Part shown: positions 25,949 through 34,662 of the stretch, in pieces
Numbering within the stretch: position 1 is the first letter of the stretch
Layout: each line of letters opens with the position of its first letter
From: Sphingomonas faeni
GTDB taxonomy: Bacteria; Pseudomonadota; Alphaproteobacteria; Sphingomonadales; Sphingomonadaceae
DNA: 64,000 nucleotides
Assembly: GCF_003053745.1 (NCBI RefSeq)
Contig: NZ_QAYE01000001.1
Location: 744,001 to 808,000, forward strand
Reading direction: 5' to 3'
Made by a program: the position numbers and the translations under genes
Notes under the pieces: model-generated
Databases searched by the model: none
What the model saw: only the letters and a program-made list of their open reading frames with translations
Told to the model about the DNA's origin: nothing

Positions 25949-26836
25949 TCACCTGCCTGCGTAAGCACGCATCCGAACGTTCGGGCATGACTCGGTGAAA
26001 CAAGCTAACTCAAGTTCGGTCGCGCCAAATATGCAGAGCATCAATGAAAATGGTGCAGCGTAGGCAAGACCTTCAGTTGACTCAAAGCGCATGCGTTGCG
26101 CGAGGAATAACGTGTCACAGTGACGGGCGACTTTCTGTTGATAAGTTTGAGAGTCCGTTCTAACTGGAAGTAACATGACCAGCTTTTTACAGTCCCCGGA
26201 TATCACCGCGTCCATCGCTTTTTCCATCCAGACTACTGCCGCACTATAAGGCGGATTTAACCAGATGAAATCATAGCCGGTCCACGATGCTTCTAGACCA
26301 TCCTCTGGTAGGATGATGCGCCGTCGTGCAACTACGGACGACGCTAAGTGCCCACAGGGGTCTAAATCAACTGGCCCGAATGCCTTCGTAACCAGAGCGA
26401 AAAACCAACTTGGTGTAAAACGCTTATCTCGCTCGCCCATCGTTGTGTGATCAAATGCCCAGGATGAACGGGGAGGTTCAGTTTTCTTCCAGTTCGGCGC
26501 GATTGCTCTAACCAACTTCATCACGCTGGCGGCACTTCCTTCGCCACGCTCGATCGAGGCGACTGTTTTCGCCGTAAGACCGGCTTTGGTGGCGACGAGT
26601 TCGAGTGTCCAACCGCGCCTTCGTCGTGCCGTGCTTAGCTGCTCTGCCAACGTCGCCCCTCGCCCAATACCTGAAAGGCGGAATCCTGTCTCCTTCATCA
26701 CCTGCTGCAGAAGCCTTTGCGTGCCCACGCCCTTTTCTATTCGGTGAACTGCAAGCCTCGTGACACCCAGTTGCGCTGCGAGCGCATCCTGCGGGAGGCC
26801 TTGGGATAAGCGGTGATCGCGCAATTGGTCGAACAT
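25949..26836 (-). CDS. Double-HTH fused to phage-type DNA N6-adenine methyltransferase
   Basis: 295 residues. Two XRE-type helix-turn-helix units come first (LSQGLPQDALAAQLGVTRLAV... about 10-35, and GWTLELVATKAGLTAKTVASIERGEG about 75-100). A Dam-type N6-adenine methyltransferase domain follows with VDLDPCGHLASS and the catalytic NPPY in IWLNPPYSAAV (about 191). Phage Dam enzymes usually lack an HTH; the fusion suggests sequence-targeted methylation or autoregulation. No cognate restriction enzyme is adjacent. Confidence 0.85.
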   Translation of the reverse strand: MFDQLRDHRLSQGLPQDALAAQLGVTRLAVHRIEKGVGTQRLLQQVMKETGFRLSGIGRGATLAEQLSTARRRRGWTLELVATKAGLTAKTVASIERGEGSAASVMKLVRAIAPNWKKTEPPRSSWAFDHTTMGERDKRFTPSWFFALVTKAFGPVDLDPCGHLASSVVARRRIILPEDGLEASWTGYDFIWLNPPYSAAVVWMEKAMDAVISGDCKKLVMLLPVRTDSQTYQQKVARHCDTLFLAQRMRFESTEGLAYAAPFSLMLCIFGATELELACFTESCPNVRMRAYAGR

Positions 26837-27049
26837 GATACGCCGCGTATCACATATTACCTTCGCTTCGCCAAACGGTGCGGTAAGTCGGCTCCATGCC
26901 CCCAGGCGCAGCCTGGCTGTGCGCAGGAGACTGAAAAAAAACCTCTAAGAAAGCTGCTGTAAAATTTGCCGCCCAGATGGGGGCAGATGCCGCCCTGAGC
27001 CGCAGAAAACTGCCAAAATTAGCGGCAGTAGTTAAGAACAAGACAGCCA
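26837..27049. other. Short gap, no convincing gene
   Basis: A 66-codon minus-strand frame is open across most of it, but it has low-complexity Ala/Phe/Pro content and no SD. I see only A-rich stretches and repeated gccgcc/ggcggc bases. Confidence 0.4.
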
Positions 27050-27829
27050 CTACGAACGACCATACTGATAGAGTAGTCGTTGGGTCCCGAATGTCTGGAG
27101 TGTAGCGATGATACTATCACGCCACTCTGGTTCGTAAAGATTGAAGAACTTCGTATTCCTATCACCCATGCTGTCATTGTAGGCGACTTTCATCTTGGTA
27201 GAGTATCCCGCTAGATTGGAAAGATTAAAGGTCACTGTCTGGTGGGAGTAAAGAGACTTAGCCAGAGTGCGCCAGCTTCCCGGAAATGCTGATCGGAACT
27301 CGTCGGCCACTCTCGCCGCCGAATGCTCACGGCGGTCGACGACGGCGTGGAAGTGCGGAAGGAGAATGCGCGTTGACGATTGATGTTGGCTATCACGGTC
27401 GTCATCATGACCAATGTTGCCAGCATCGCGTCCGAAGGCAGCGTCCACGCCAAGCGATTTCAACATCTTCACCTTGTGAGTGCCCATGTGCGACGAGGGC
27501 GTGAGTAAATCGACTTCATGAACTCCGCGAATTCGTAAGCCCGGTAACCGCCGCCGACACCGTGCAATGATCTTTTCTTCAGTCTCCCGCACTGCCGAAG
27601 CTAAATGTGAAGCATGATTTCCCGGAGTGACGACTATTGCCGCGCTAATTATGGTAAGCCACATGAGGCGGTCAGCCGGAACGCGCCCAAATTGCATGTA
27701 GGCTTGCAGGGTGTTTCGCCGAAGTTCTTCAATCTCCGGTGCGATCAATCCTTTGCCAGTATCAATACGCCATTTCGAATGCATCGGCAGGGCAACGCCC
27801 TGGCGTTGCGTGTCATAATTCCTATTCAT
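27050..27829 (-). CDS. Possible HUH replication/relaxase-like protein
   Basis: 259 residues, not firmly recognised. The segment ILLPHFHAVVDRREHSA (about 155-170) contains H-F-H between hydrophobic residues, as in HUH endonucleases of rolling-circle Rep and relaxase proteins. Tyrosines that could serve as nucleophile follow (YSHQT, YSTKMKVAYND). Rep proteins of small elements often have this size. ATG 27829 has ggag seven bases upstream. It is divergent from the small gene at 27916, with 86 bp between. If it is a Rep, the island may be able to circularise and replicate. Moderate to low confidence. Confidence 0.5.
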   Translation of the reverse strand: MNRNYDTQRQGVALPMHSKWRIDTGKGLIAPEIEELRRNTLQAYMQFGRVPADRLMWLTIISAAIVVTPGNHASHLASAVRETEEKIIARCRRRLPGLRIRGVHEVDLLTPSSHMGTHKVKMLKSLGVDAAFGRDAGNIGHDDDRDSQHQSSTRILLPHFHAVVDRREHSAARVADEFRSAFPGSWRTLAKSLYSHQTVTFNLSNLAGYSTKMKVAYNDSMGDRNTKFFNLYEPEWRDSIIATLQTFGTQRLLYQYGRS

Positions 27830-27915
27830 GTCTCGCTCCGTTAAATGATGGTATATTTAACGAAATTGATCAGTGACAAATCAATATCTATAAATACATC
27901 TTTACAGGAGCCGCT

Positions 27916-28256
27916 ATGAGCACTTTGACCGATATATATAATATTTTGCTGGAACTCGGATTGTGCAAAAGCCAGCGGGGGTTTTCACGGGACTTTTTGG
28001 GAAAGTCCGATGGATACCTTTCTCAAATAATTGCAGCGAAGTCGGTGCCGGACTTGGCGGCGTTGTCGTCGTTGGTGGGTGTGCTGAACGCTATCCTTCC
28101 GCCGTTAGACGGCGACCCTGTGCTTTATGACAGCCGCCGCAAGCTACGGGCGGCGTGGATCGCTTCGGCTGTAATGCTGGAAGGCGAAAGAGCGCGTCGC
28201 TCTTACCCCCAGCGTTTTCGTCCCCATCCATTCACAGCGGCGTCGGAGCTATGTTC

Positions 28257-28260
<4 letters not shown>
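27916..28260 (+). CDS. Small DUF6626-like protein with HTH-like core
   Basis: 114 residues. The segment ILLELGLCKSQRGFSRDFLG then KSDGYLSQIIAAKSVPDLAAL resembles a degenerate helix-turn-helix seen in small alphaproteobacterial proteins of the DUF6626 type (a recollection, not checked). The second half is basic. AGGAG lies just upstream of the ATG. Its stop overlaps the next ATG (ATGA), so the pair is translationally coupled. Function unknown. Confidence 0.7.
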
Positions 28261-28502
<242 letters not shown>

Positions 28503-28603
28503 AAATATCGTTACGGCGGGCCGGTCCCGCATATAATCTATTACTTTCTCTGGCCAACCGATGTTTATCGGCTGATCGGGCTACATGAGCTTCAATCGCT
28601 CGC

Positions 28604-29224
28604 TTACGGCTTTATCGAAACGAATGACTCAACCTGTCCCATACCGCATCGTTGCTTTTCGACTGTGACGGTGCGGCCTTCCCGAACGATGTCATGGAGT
28701 GATCCTTGGAACGCATGCGGAAGGAGTGTTTCATCAATCATGTATTCCTGCTGGCCTTCTTTGTCGTTCCACGTTCTAAAAGACTTAATGACGAAATCCC
28801 AAGCGTAGTCGATCTTCCCGACCTTCTCGTGCATCGTGTAGACCTTGGTGCAGGTGCCATCCGATTTTGGATCGATTGCTTCATTCCGATAAGCGATGAG
28901 CTTTCGAAAATCTTTCGTTGGCAGGAACGTCAACGATGTATCGTCAAACTTTTCGGTGAAGGGCTTTCCACCTTTCAGCGGTGTCAGTTCTCCAGCGTTC
29001 AGGACTAAGGGGGCGGCGTCGGGCGAGGGCGTTGGTGCGGGCGCTTCAGGTCGGCGCACGGGCATCGGCGGTGCCTTTAAGGTGGGTTGAGGCGTCGCGG
29101 GCAGAACCGAACTCGTTGCGGTAGGTGACCCGTTATCCCGCGAACGTTGGCCCAGCATAAATGCAAGAGCGCCCACCAGTAGAACAATGATGGCGATCAG
29201 CACTGCTGTGGTTCGGTTTTGCAT
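28604..29224 (-). CDS. Membrane-anchored protein of unknown function
   Basis: 206 residues. A single N-terminal helix (TTAVLIAIIVLLVGALAFMLG) is followed by a Pro/Ala-rich spacer (about 35-70) and a periplasmic domain (LTFLPTKDFRKLIAYRNEAI... DYAWDFVIKSFRTWND). Two cysteines (GTCTKV and QRCGMG) could form a disulfide. No family is recognised. It stands alone within the island. Confidence 0.65.
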   Translation of the reverse strand: MQNRTTAVLIAIIVLLVGALAFMLGQRSRDNGSPTATSSVLPATPQPTLKAPPMPVRRPEAPAPTPSPDAAPLVLNAGELTPLKGGKPFTEKFDDTSLTFLPTKDFRKLIAYRNEAIDPKSDGTCTKVYTMHEKVGKIDYAWDFVIKSFRTWNDKEGQQEYMIDETLLPHAFQGSLHDIVREGRTVTVEKQRCGMGQVESFVSIKP

Positions 29225-29569
29225 CGTTACCCCGTTGACGGATGCCGATAATCAGCACGGGCGAACTTCGATGGTTCGGCGTGAAAAAGCAAACGCAATG
29301 GCAAAACTTCTTGCCGTCATCCTCCCGTGGCCTTGATCTAGGAAGTGCGATCGACAGACCTCCACGAACAGCGCTGGGGCCATCACCGCGCGGTTGGTTG
29401 ATGTTTTCAGCATCTCAAGGGAACGGTTGCCAACTCGCGTAGCGGAAGGCGCCTCACCGTGGGCCGCGTCCTGGCGTCTGGACGCCAGGAGCAAGAGCGG
29501 AACCAGCGAACGATGTTCGCGGTCGACTAAGAGGATTATGACCGCAAAGTTCGCGGTCGTTCGGGTGTG
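29225..29569. other. 345 bp without a convincing gene
   Basis: Only short frames with non-coding character. It contains a near-perfect palindrome cctggcgtc-tg-gacgccagg (29470-29489). Nothing else is recognised. Confidence 0.5.
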
Positions 29570-30064
29570 TTATGAGGCGGCACGATTGCCCACGCCATTT
29601 TCCAGCCTCAAGTGGTAATCGCAACGTTGTATGCTAACTGGCTTTAACTTCTTACACTTTGAACCATCATCTTTAATAAAACCGCACTGGCTTCTCTTCA
29701 CACGCACCGACCCGATGGTCGCCACTTCTTTGCGAACGGGCTTGGTGCCATAACGCTCAACGTAAATTGTATGATGCTTACAAAGAGTAGTAGATGATAC
29801 CTTTTCCCTTATGCATCTTGTGCCATTCTCGCGAATAAATAAGCAGCGTTGCTCCTCACTCGCCGTCCGTTGTTTTTTAGGCCGCGCGCCCATTATAGGG
29901 ATCACTACTAAACCAACGATAGCGAGTAGCAATATTCCTATTAGAATGAACGGATTGATGCCGGTCATTTGTGAGAGCCACCCGAAGAACGCCATGACGA
30001 TCAACACTGCTATTAGACCCGTAATAAAACGAGCCGAGGACTCCGTAAGTCCAACTATAATCAT
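29570..30064 (-). CDS. Two-helix membrane protein with duplicated Cys/His motif
   Basis: 164 residues. Two transmembrane helices (ARFITGLIAVLIVMAFFGWL and ILIGILLLAIVGLVVIPIMG) precede a soluble tail with two copies of the same motif: CLFIRENGTRC...CKHH and CGFIKDDGSKC...CDYH. The spacing C-x8-C-x10-C-x2-H is identical in both, so this looks like two small zinc-binding units. ATG 30064 follows GGAGG with the right spacing. The function is unknown. Confidence 0.72.
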   Translation of the reverse strand: MIIVGLTESSARFITGLIAVLIVMAFFGWLSQMTGINPFILIGILLLAIVGLVVIPIMGARPKKQRTASEEQRCLFIRENGTRCIREKVSSTTLCKHHTIYVERYGTKPVRKEVATIGSVRVKRSQCGFIKDDGSKCKKLKPVSIQRCDYHLRLENGVGNRAAS

Positions 30065-30483
30065 GGCTCGTCCCTCCATGTTTCCGTAGTTACGACGCGT
30101 GACCGCGCTCCCGATTCGTTGCTCATAAAGCTCGCCTGCCGGTTTCGCCAGCGGACAGGCGCCACGTTCGCCGATGTGCGTTAGTGTGTGCCCGCAACGG
30201 TCCTGATCAACGTAGAAAGGTGCAGCGGTAGGGCTGCTGCACGAAAAGTCTTACTTGCCGGGACCGAAGTTGGCGTAGAATCTACGCCGACGTCGAAGGT
30301 CGGTAATTGGGAAGTAGCCTTGCCAAGCCGACGTTCCGCGACGGTCTTTTGCAGAAGAAAAGCCTTTGATATTATGGCGGGACGGTGAGCGCTGCGGAAG
30401 GGAACCCTTTTGCGACAGGTGCGACGGCAACTAGCGTTCTTTGTAATCTAGATGGCTAAACTCACTTCTTCGCGGCACGAGCG
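30065..30483. other. 419 bp without a convincing gene
   Basis: A short imperfect hairpin near 30220-30242 (gtgcag...ctgcac) and small frames of non-coding character. The sequence resembles the decayed intergenic filler common between sphingomonad island genes. Confidence 0.45.
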
Positions 30484-31401
30484 TCACGTCATCTCAACCG
30501 TTATCCCCAATTTAGTTGTCGGCACGATAACCTGATTGCTTTCTAAGGCTGTTCGCCCGAGCGTTGTGGGCGTGCCTTTGTGGATGCTACTCGCAACAAT
30601 CCAGATTTCCTTGATCACGTGCCTGTTAGCGCCTCCCGGACCCGAATATCCCACCTCGACGGCCAACCAGCAGGAGCCGCTCGCTTCGTCGATCGCCTCG
30701 TCGATCGTAGTCACCTCGAACAGATCGGCGGACTCATGACCAGACGGCAGGACGGTCGCCAACCCTACTCCACCCATAGAACCGCTGAACCTCTCGATGG
30801 CATCCTGGGGTCTCGGCGCTAACCCAGCCCTAGCCGAGACATTTATAGCAGCCGTCGTCCCTATGTTGGTGACCTTCACGGTAAACACGGCGAGCATGGA
30901 GCGTCCCTGTCCCATTGTGGAAGTCATGTGTTCGAAAGTAACCGCCTCGACGTGGAGCCAAGGCCGGTTCTCCGAGTAGAGCGATTCCCGCGCTATCAAG
31001 TTGGCGTCAGTCGCTGCTCCTAAGGCGAGTTCGGTCTGCCGCATGGATCGAAACAAAGCCACAAGGCCTATAGCCCCCACCAGCGTCTGTCCCAGCGCGA
31101 TGACCAATGTCCACCAAGACCACCGTGCCGCCTGTCGTTGCCAGTTGAGATTACTCTCGGCCCGTTGATCCTCTCGCGTGGACTGTAGGATGGGGAGCAC
31201 ACAGTCGGCTGGCAAATTCGATCGCGCGCACGTGCGTTTGACCTGCAGTTGTGCCTGAGCGGCATAGTGCTGCCCAAAGTGACGTGCCTGCTCGTTGCTT
31301 GTCCCTGACAAGGAGCCGCTGTCGTAGAGGAACAGGGCGAACAAGATCGCTTCCAGCAGAAGGAAGGCAACGACTATGTAGCGATTAAGGCCTTTAAACA
31401 T
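30484..31401 (-). CDS. Two-TM membrane protein with periplasmic or cytosolic beta domain
   Basis: 305 residues. It has an N-terminal helix (YIVVAFLLLEAILFALFLYD) and a second (WWTLVIALGQTLVGAIGLVALF, about 95-115), separated by a loop with two cysteines. A C-terminal domain starts at about 150 (ENRPWLHVEAVTFEHM) and looks beta-rich. This arrangement is frequent in proteobacterial accessory genes of unknown function. No partner gene is evident. Confidence 0.7.
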   Translation of the reverse strand: MFKGLNRYIVVAFLLLEAILFALFLYDSGSLSGTSNEQARHFGQHYAAQAQLQVKRTCARSNLPADCVLPILQSTREDQRAESNLNWQRQAARWSWWTLVIALGQTLVGAIGLVALFRSMRQTELALGAATDANLIARESLYSENRPWLHVEAVTFEHMTSTMGQGRSMLAVFTVKVTNIGTTAAINVSARAGLAPRPQDAIERFSGSMGGVGLATVLPSGHESADLFEVTTIDEAIDEASGSCWLAVEVGYSGPGGANRHVIKEIWIVASSIHKGTPTTLGRTALESNQVIVPTTKLGITVEMT

Positions 31402-31540
31402 TTATCGATCATGCAAAGGATTGGATCGCTTGCCCAGTCACAACGTTCAACGCGTCGTGAAAGGGAACCCTTCTGCAACGCCAGCACGTCGGCTTTCGGG
31501 CGCGGTAGAATTAGGCCGGAACGTCGCATTTTCGGCGACG

Positions 31541-32566
31541 TTAGCCGGGGGCGCCATAGCTCGCGTTGGAGAACTTCATTCCGGCATCATTCATAGCGTT
31601 TGCTCCAGATACGGCAATCTCACTGCATTCTTTACTCGATTTGGCGTTTACAAGGCGATCTTCGTATTCCTGATAGGTTTTCTCCATATTGCGCAAGTAT
31701 GGATCGAGGTAGTCAAAGGTAACCTTTGATAGACCCAAACCTTCAAGTTTTTGGCGACGACCAGAAGGATTTAATGATTCGAAGAAAGTTCGGTCGCGCT
31801 TGCAGGTTTTGTCATCTTCGATCTGTGAATCAGCCAAGGCACTATCGATTTTAGAGCGATCCGTTTCCTCAGGTGCCGAAATGACAATATTATTTGAATT
31901 ATCTTGCTCTGTAGATTTCTGGCTACTTGTAGTGATGGCGCCTGAATTCTCGCTTAGGGTTTTTGTATTACCGGCAACAAACTTAATACCATGCAGTAGA
32001 GCAATATCGGAAACCTCGGATCGGCAGTTCTTAAGTCCCGGTCCCTTTTCCCTCCACCCATTTACTACATCTATTGGGGCATGATCAAGAGTGCTGACTA
32101 TGGATGCTCGTTCACCACAGTGTCGTATGACATCAGCGAGGTCTGAAAAACCACGTATTCCGTCTGCAAAACTATTTAGCCGATTAGCCGCTGATTTACA
32201 TGAGCGCTCGGCGTTCGAGGCACCTGCACTCAATTCGCTACCATATTGCACCACAGCACCATAGAACAATACCGACTGATTTGCGCCACTTTGTGCAGCG
32301 ATCGCTCCATACTGCTCGCGATTCGAATCTTCCAAATCAGAAACAGCATTAATATATTTGTCGAGTGATAAACTTGCTGCAATGCAACCTTTAACATTCG
32401 GATCATCGAACGCAGACGCTAAATCATTCTGAAGACTCTCTATAGAGCTTACACTTTCCGACGTAGCGGTAACAGCATCATTGTTGCAGCCTGCTAGAAG
32501 CATGGCAGATGCCGAAATTAAACATGGAAATAGATTGGACCTGAAGATTCTACGACGTTGTTTCAT
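31541..32566 (-). CDS. Lipoprotein of unknown function, AT-rich gene
   Basis: 341 residues. The basic N-terminus and lipobox (SASAMLLAGC) mark a lipoprotein. The rest is a mostly helical, Ser/Asn/Asp-rich protein with several cysteines and a low-complexity region (about 200-230, TSSQKSTEQDNSNN). The codon choice and AT content differ from neighbouring genes, which points to separate acquisition. No homologous family is recognised. Confidence 0.68.
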   Translation of the reverse strand: MKQRRRIFRSNLFPCLISASAMLLAGCNNDAVTATSESVSSIESLQNDLASAFDDPNVKGCIAASLSLDKYINAVSDLEDSNREQYGAIAAQSGANQSVLFYGAVVQYGSELSAGASNAERSCKSAANRLNSFADGIRGFSDLADVIRHCGERASIVSTLDHAPIDVVNGWREKGPGLKNCRSEVSDIALLHGIKFVAGNTKTLSENSGAITTSSQKSTEQDNSNNIVISAPEETDRSKIDSALADSQIEDDKTCKRDRTFFESLNPSGRRQKLEGLGLSKVTFDYLDPYLRNMEKTYQEYEDRLVNAKSSKECSEIAVSGANAMNDAGMKFSNASYGAPG

Positions 32567-32804
32567 AAAACCTCCGGCATGGTGATTGAAGAAAAGAACA
32601 TTTAGCTTTGGTCATTAATTTATGAATCCGATCCGGCGACGAAAGAAATTGATTAATTGCGTAAAACCCGAGGTCGTCGTTTGGAGCTAGCGGGTTGACA
32701 CAGAATATGGCGGCATTTTTAAATTCAGCAAACCGAAGCATGTTCAGCACTTGCTCCGACAACGCGGTCGGATGTTTCTCGTAGGCTTCGTCATGATTCG
32801 TCAT
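32550..32804 (-). CDS. Possible small protein overlapping the lipoprotein start
   Basis: About 84 residues (MTNHDEAYEKHPTALSEQVL... FFxxNPLAPNDDLGFYAINQ-like). Helical character and plausible codon use start only at about 32810; the same frame upstream to 33104 looks non-coding. Its end overlaps the lipoprotein ATG by 17 bp, which would allow coupling. No clear SD is seen, so the call is weak. Confidence 0.4.
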   Translation of the reverse strand: MTNHDEAYEKHPTALSEQVLNMLRFAEFKNAAIFCVNPLAPNDDLGFYAINQFLSSPDRIHKLMTKAKCSFLQSPCRRFYETTS

Positions 32805-33069
32805 TGGCATGTGAAAGCGTAGACACGGAACGTCGTCGAAACAACGATCAGCAAGACAACTCGTGCCGGTGGATCGAATGCGCCGCCTGGCGGCGGTGTC
32901 GGGCCGGTATCGGTCACGCTTCGAAACGAACGTAAAGGCGCCTGCCCGGCGCAATTTGGCGACTACTGGCCGTTGCTGAACGATCGCTCCTGCTTCCCCA
33001 GAGCGCATTTTCTGCCATACAATCCTTTTGGACCTATTGAGTTTAAGTGTGTGGGGCAGGGTAACTGTT

Positions 33070-33333
33070 TCACGTTCGATCAACGCTGGTCGGATCATAG
33101 CCAAGCATGTCGATCAAAAACTGCACAACACCCAAGCGGTCTTCGGTTTCAGCCTTTAGCTGTTCGTAAGCCTTGCCACTGTCACTACCGGCATTGCGCA
33201 TCTTCCTGATCCCCTGCGCGCCGATGTCAGCCAGCCGCGCGCCCGTAATGACAAGCGCAGCGATCTGGAGGCGTTCCAGTTCATGTAACGCACTCCATGA
33301 TAGCGTCGCGGGATCGTCAGTGATTTTAGTCAT
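33070..33333 (-). CDS. Small helical protein of unknown function
   Basis: 87 residues starting MTKITDDPATLSWSALHELE, then RLQIAALVITGARLADIGAQ and EDRLGVVQFLIDMLGYDP. It is predicted all-helical, without cysteines or a signal peptide. A weak AGG lies upstream of ATG 33333. It could be an immunity-type or antitoxin-like protein, but nothing supports that beyond size. Confidence 0.5.
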   Translation of the reverse strand: MTKITDDPATLSWSALHELERLQIAALVITGARLADIGAQGIRKMRNAGSDSGKAYEQLKAETEDRLGVVQFLIDMLGYDPTSVDRT

Positions 33334-33437
33334 ACAACCTGTTTCCAAGTGTTCACGCACATTACGCTGAGGGGGAGAGAAGCCCGAGAACGGAGCATGC
33401 GGAACGCGAATGTCCTAAGTGGGAGGGAAAGCGGACA

Positions 33438-33785
33438 TCACGCCACGCCGTTGCAGAAGGCCTGCGTCACCCGGTTCGTCTTCGGATCGAAAATGACGTT
33501 GACGATAAAGCATCCGCCGTCGTCGATTGCAGGGAGATGATAGATGTCCTTTACCCAACGCCTCTGCCCGACCGGCAGATCGTTGTGCGCCGACGCCACG
33601 TAAGTCCCGATAACCTCACCGGACTTAGCTGCGGTGTAGAACCTGCTGTAGCGGGTAAGGGCCAACGCCTCTTTGGGCATACGCACCTGCCGCTCGATCA
33701 TATCCATCGTGGTGGCCTGTTGCAGATTCTCAGCAGCACCGCAGGCGGACAACAGCACTGCCGCAAAGAAGGGCTCAATCCTCAT
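33438..33785 (-). CDS. Small lipoprotein of unknown function
   Basis: 115 residues with lipobox AVLLSACGAAE near the N-terminus, then a compact domain (RQVRMPKEALALTRYSRFYT... GEVIGTYVASAHNDLPVGQRRWV) that ends CFIVNVIFDPKTNRVTQAFC. Two cysteines near the C-terminus could pair. It lies just left of the tRNA-like sequence. Function unknown. Confidence 0.65.
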   Translation of the reverse strand: MRIEPFFAAVLLSACGAAENLQQATTMDMIERQVRMPKEALALTRYSRFYTAAKSGEVIGTYVASAHNDLPVGQRRWVKDIYHLPAIDDGGCFIVNVIFDPKTNRVTQAFCNGVA

Positions 33786-33863
33786 AGACCCAGCGTCTCA
33801 CACACAGCGAATGTCCGCTAGTGGGCGTTTTGCGACAACGATGCGGAAGTGGTATCGTGGATC

Positions 33864-33934
33864 GTCAGCGTAGCTCAATTGGCGGGAGCACCGGTCACAA
33901 CCGGAGGTTGCGGGTTCGAGGCCTGCCGCTGGCA
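33864..33934 (+). tRNA. tRNA-like sequence with contracted anticodon loop
   Basis: A cloverleaf can be drawn. The acceptor stem gtcagcg (33864-33870) pairs over all seven positions with cgctggc (33927-33933), followed by A. Next come U8-A9, D-stem gctc/gagc, anticodon stem ccggt/accgg, a 5-base variable loop, and T-arm gcggg-ttcgagg-cctgc. The anticodon loop is only CACA, three bases short of normal, or six bases (tcacaa) if one stem pair opens, which would expose CAC (valine). CCA is not encoded. It is either a tRNA pseudogene or a tRNA mimic. The gagcaccggtc segment resembles tRNA-Trp or tRNA-Val. Confidence 0.6.
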
Positions 33935-33993
33935 ATCCCAGCCTGACGATCGTCTGCAATCGGGAAGCGCAATCGGACCGGGCAACGGCAAAG

Positions 33994-34250
33994 ATTGGGC
34001 GCTTTTCAGACATACGGCAGTCCCATGACATCCCCGCGCTTCCTTAACATAACCACCCAGTTTTGGGGATGCTGGTGAGTAGCGAAAATCGCCGGAAACG
34101 GCTGTTTTGCGCCTTGCACTGTGCGTCAACTACGAAAATTATCGAACTGGGGGACATCTGGAAAACTGCGCTGGATTACAGCTACTTAGAATCAGGCCAA
34201 CGGATTGCCGACTGTGCGTCAACGGTCGCAGGTATGTCCGAAATGAGAGG
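33994..34250 (+). repeat. Island repeat copy 1 (about 250 bp)
   Basis: Starts with attgggcgcttttcagaca and ends with gcaggtatgtccgaaatg. Conserved blocks shared with copies 2 and 3 are cagtccca, cttccttaacataa, a gggatgctg block, gccttgcactgtgcgtcaac followed by tacgaaaattatcgaactg, and a second ctgtgcgtcaac near the end. GTGCGTCA lies at 34121-34128 and 34214-34221. Confidence 0.9.
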
Positions 34251-34329
34251 AAAGCGGACGGGCTGCTTTTGGCGACAATCGAGGGAAGCAGCCATTGGTT
34301 GGCAACCGCCTATCACCTACGGTGCACTT

Positions 34330-34611
34330 ATGACGCTCTACCGCAAAGCATGGCTGTTCACGGGGTGGACGATGCTCGTGTTCGTTACTTCGCCGCTTTG
34401 GCTCTTCTGGCCGTTCATCCGCCTGGGTCTCATTGGAGCCCTGCCCGGAATGGCGTTGTGGCTAGCCCACGGCGCAGCCTTCCTATGGCTTTTCCGCTGT
34501 CCTGAGTGCGGCACATCTCCGTTCACAACGCGGCTTGGCTTCGTCGGAATTAGCCATCCGTGGCCGCGCCGGTGCTGTTCGAAGTGCAGCAAAGACCTCA
34601 CGGCGAATTAG
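34330..34611 (+). CDS. Small two-helix membrane protein with zinc ribbon
   Basis: 93 residues. Two hydrophobic helices (WLFTGWTMLVFVTSPLWLFW and LIGALPGMALWLAHGAAFLW) are followed by CPECG...CSKC, a zinc-ribbon-type pair at the C-terminus. ATG 34330 is used; the same frame upstream runs into repeat copy 1 and is not coding. It is the first small gene of the repeat-separated array. Function unknown. Confidence 0.6.
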   Translation: MTLYRKAWLFTGWTMLVFVTSPLWLFWPFIRLGLIGALPGMALWLAHGAAFLWLFRCPECGTSPFTTRLGFVGISHPWPRRCCSKCSKDLTAN

Positions 34612-34662
34612 GGCTGTTTTGGGAAGGAAAGTGGAGGGGCTGCTTTCGAGCCGTAACCTGAG

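Noticed and set aside
26850..27050. 66-codon minus-strand frame
   Set aside because: No SD, Ala/Phe-biased, no structure or family.
32805..33104. Upstream extension of the small gene at 32550-32804
   Set aside because: The residues look non-coding (Arg-rich, no helix pattern), and better starts exist at 32804/32810.
33798..34031. 77-codon minus-strand frame containing GLEPATSG and RQLSYAD
   Set aside because: This peptide pattern is the known artefact of translating a tRNA antisense; it covers the tRNA-like sequence.
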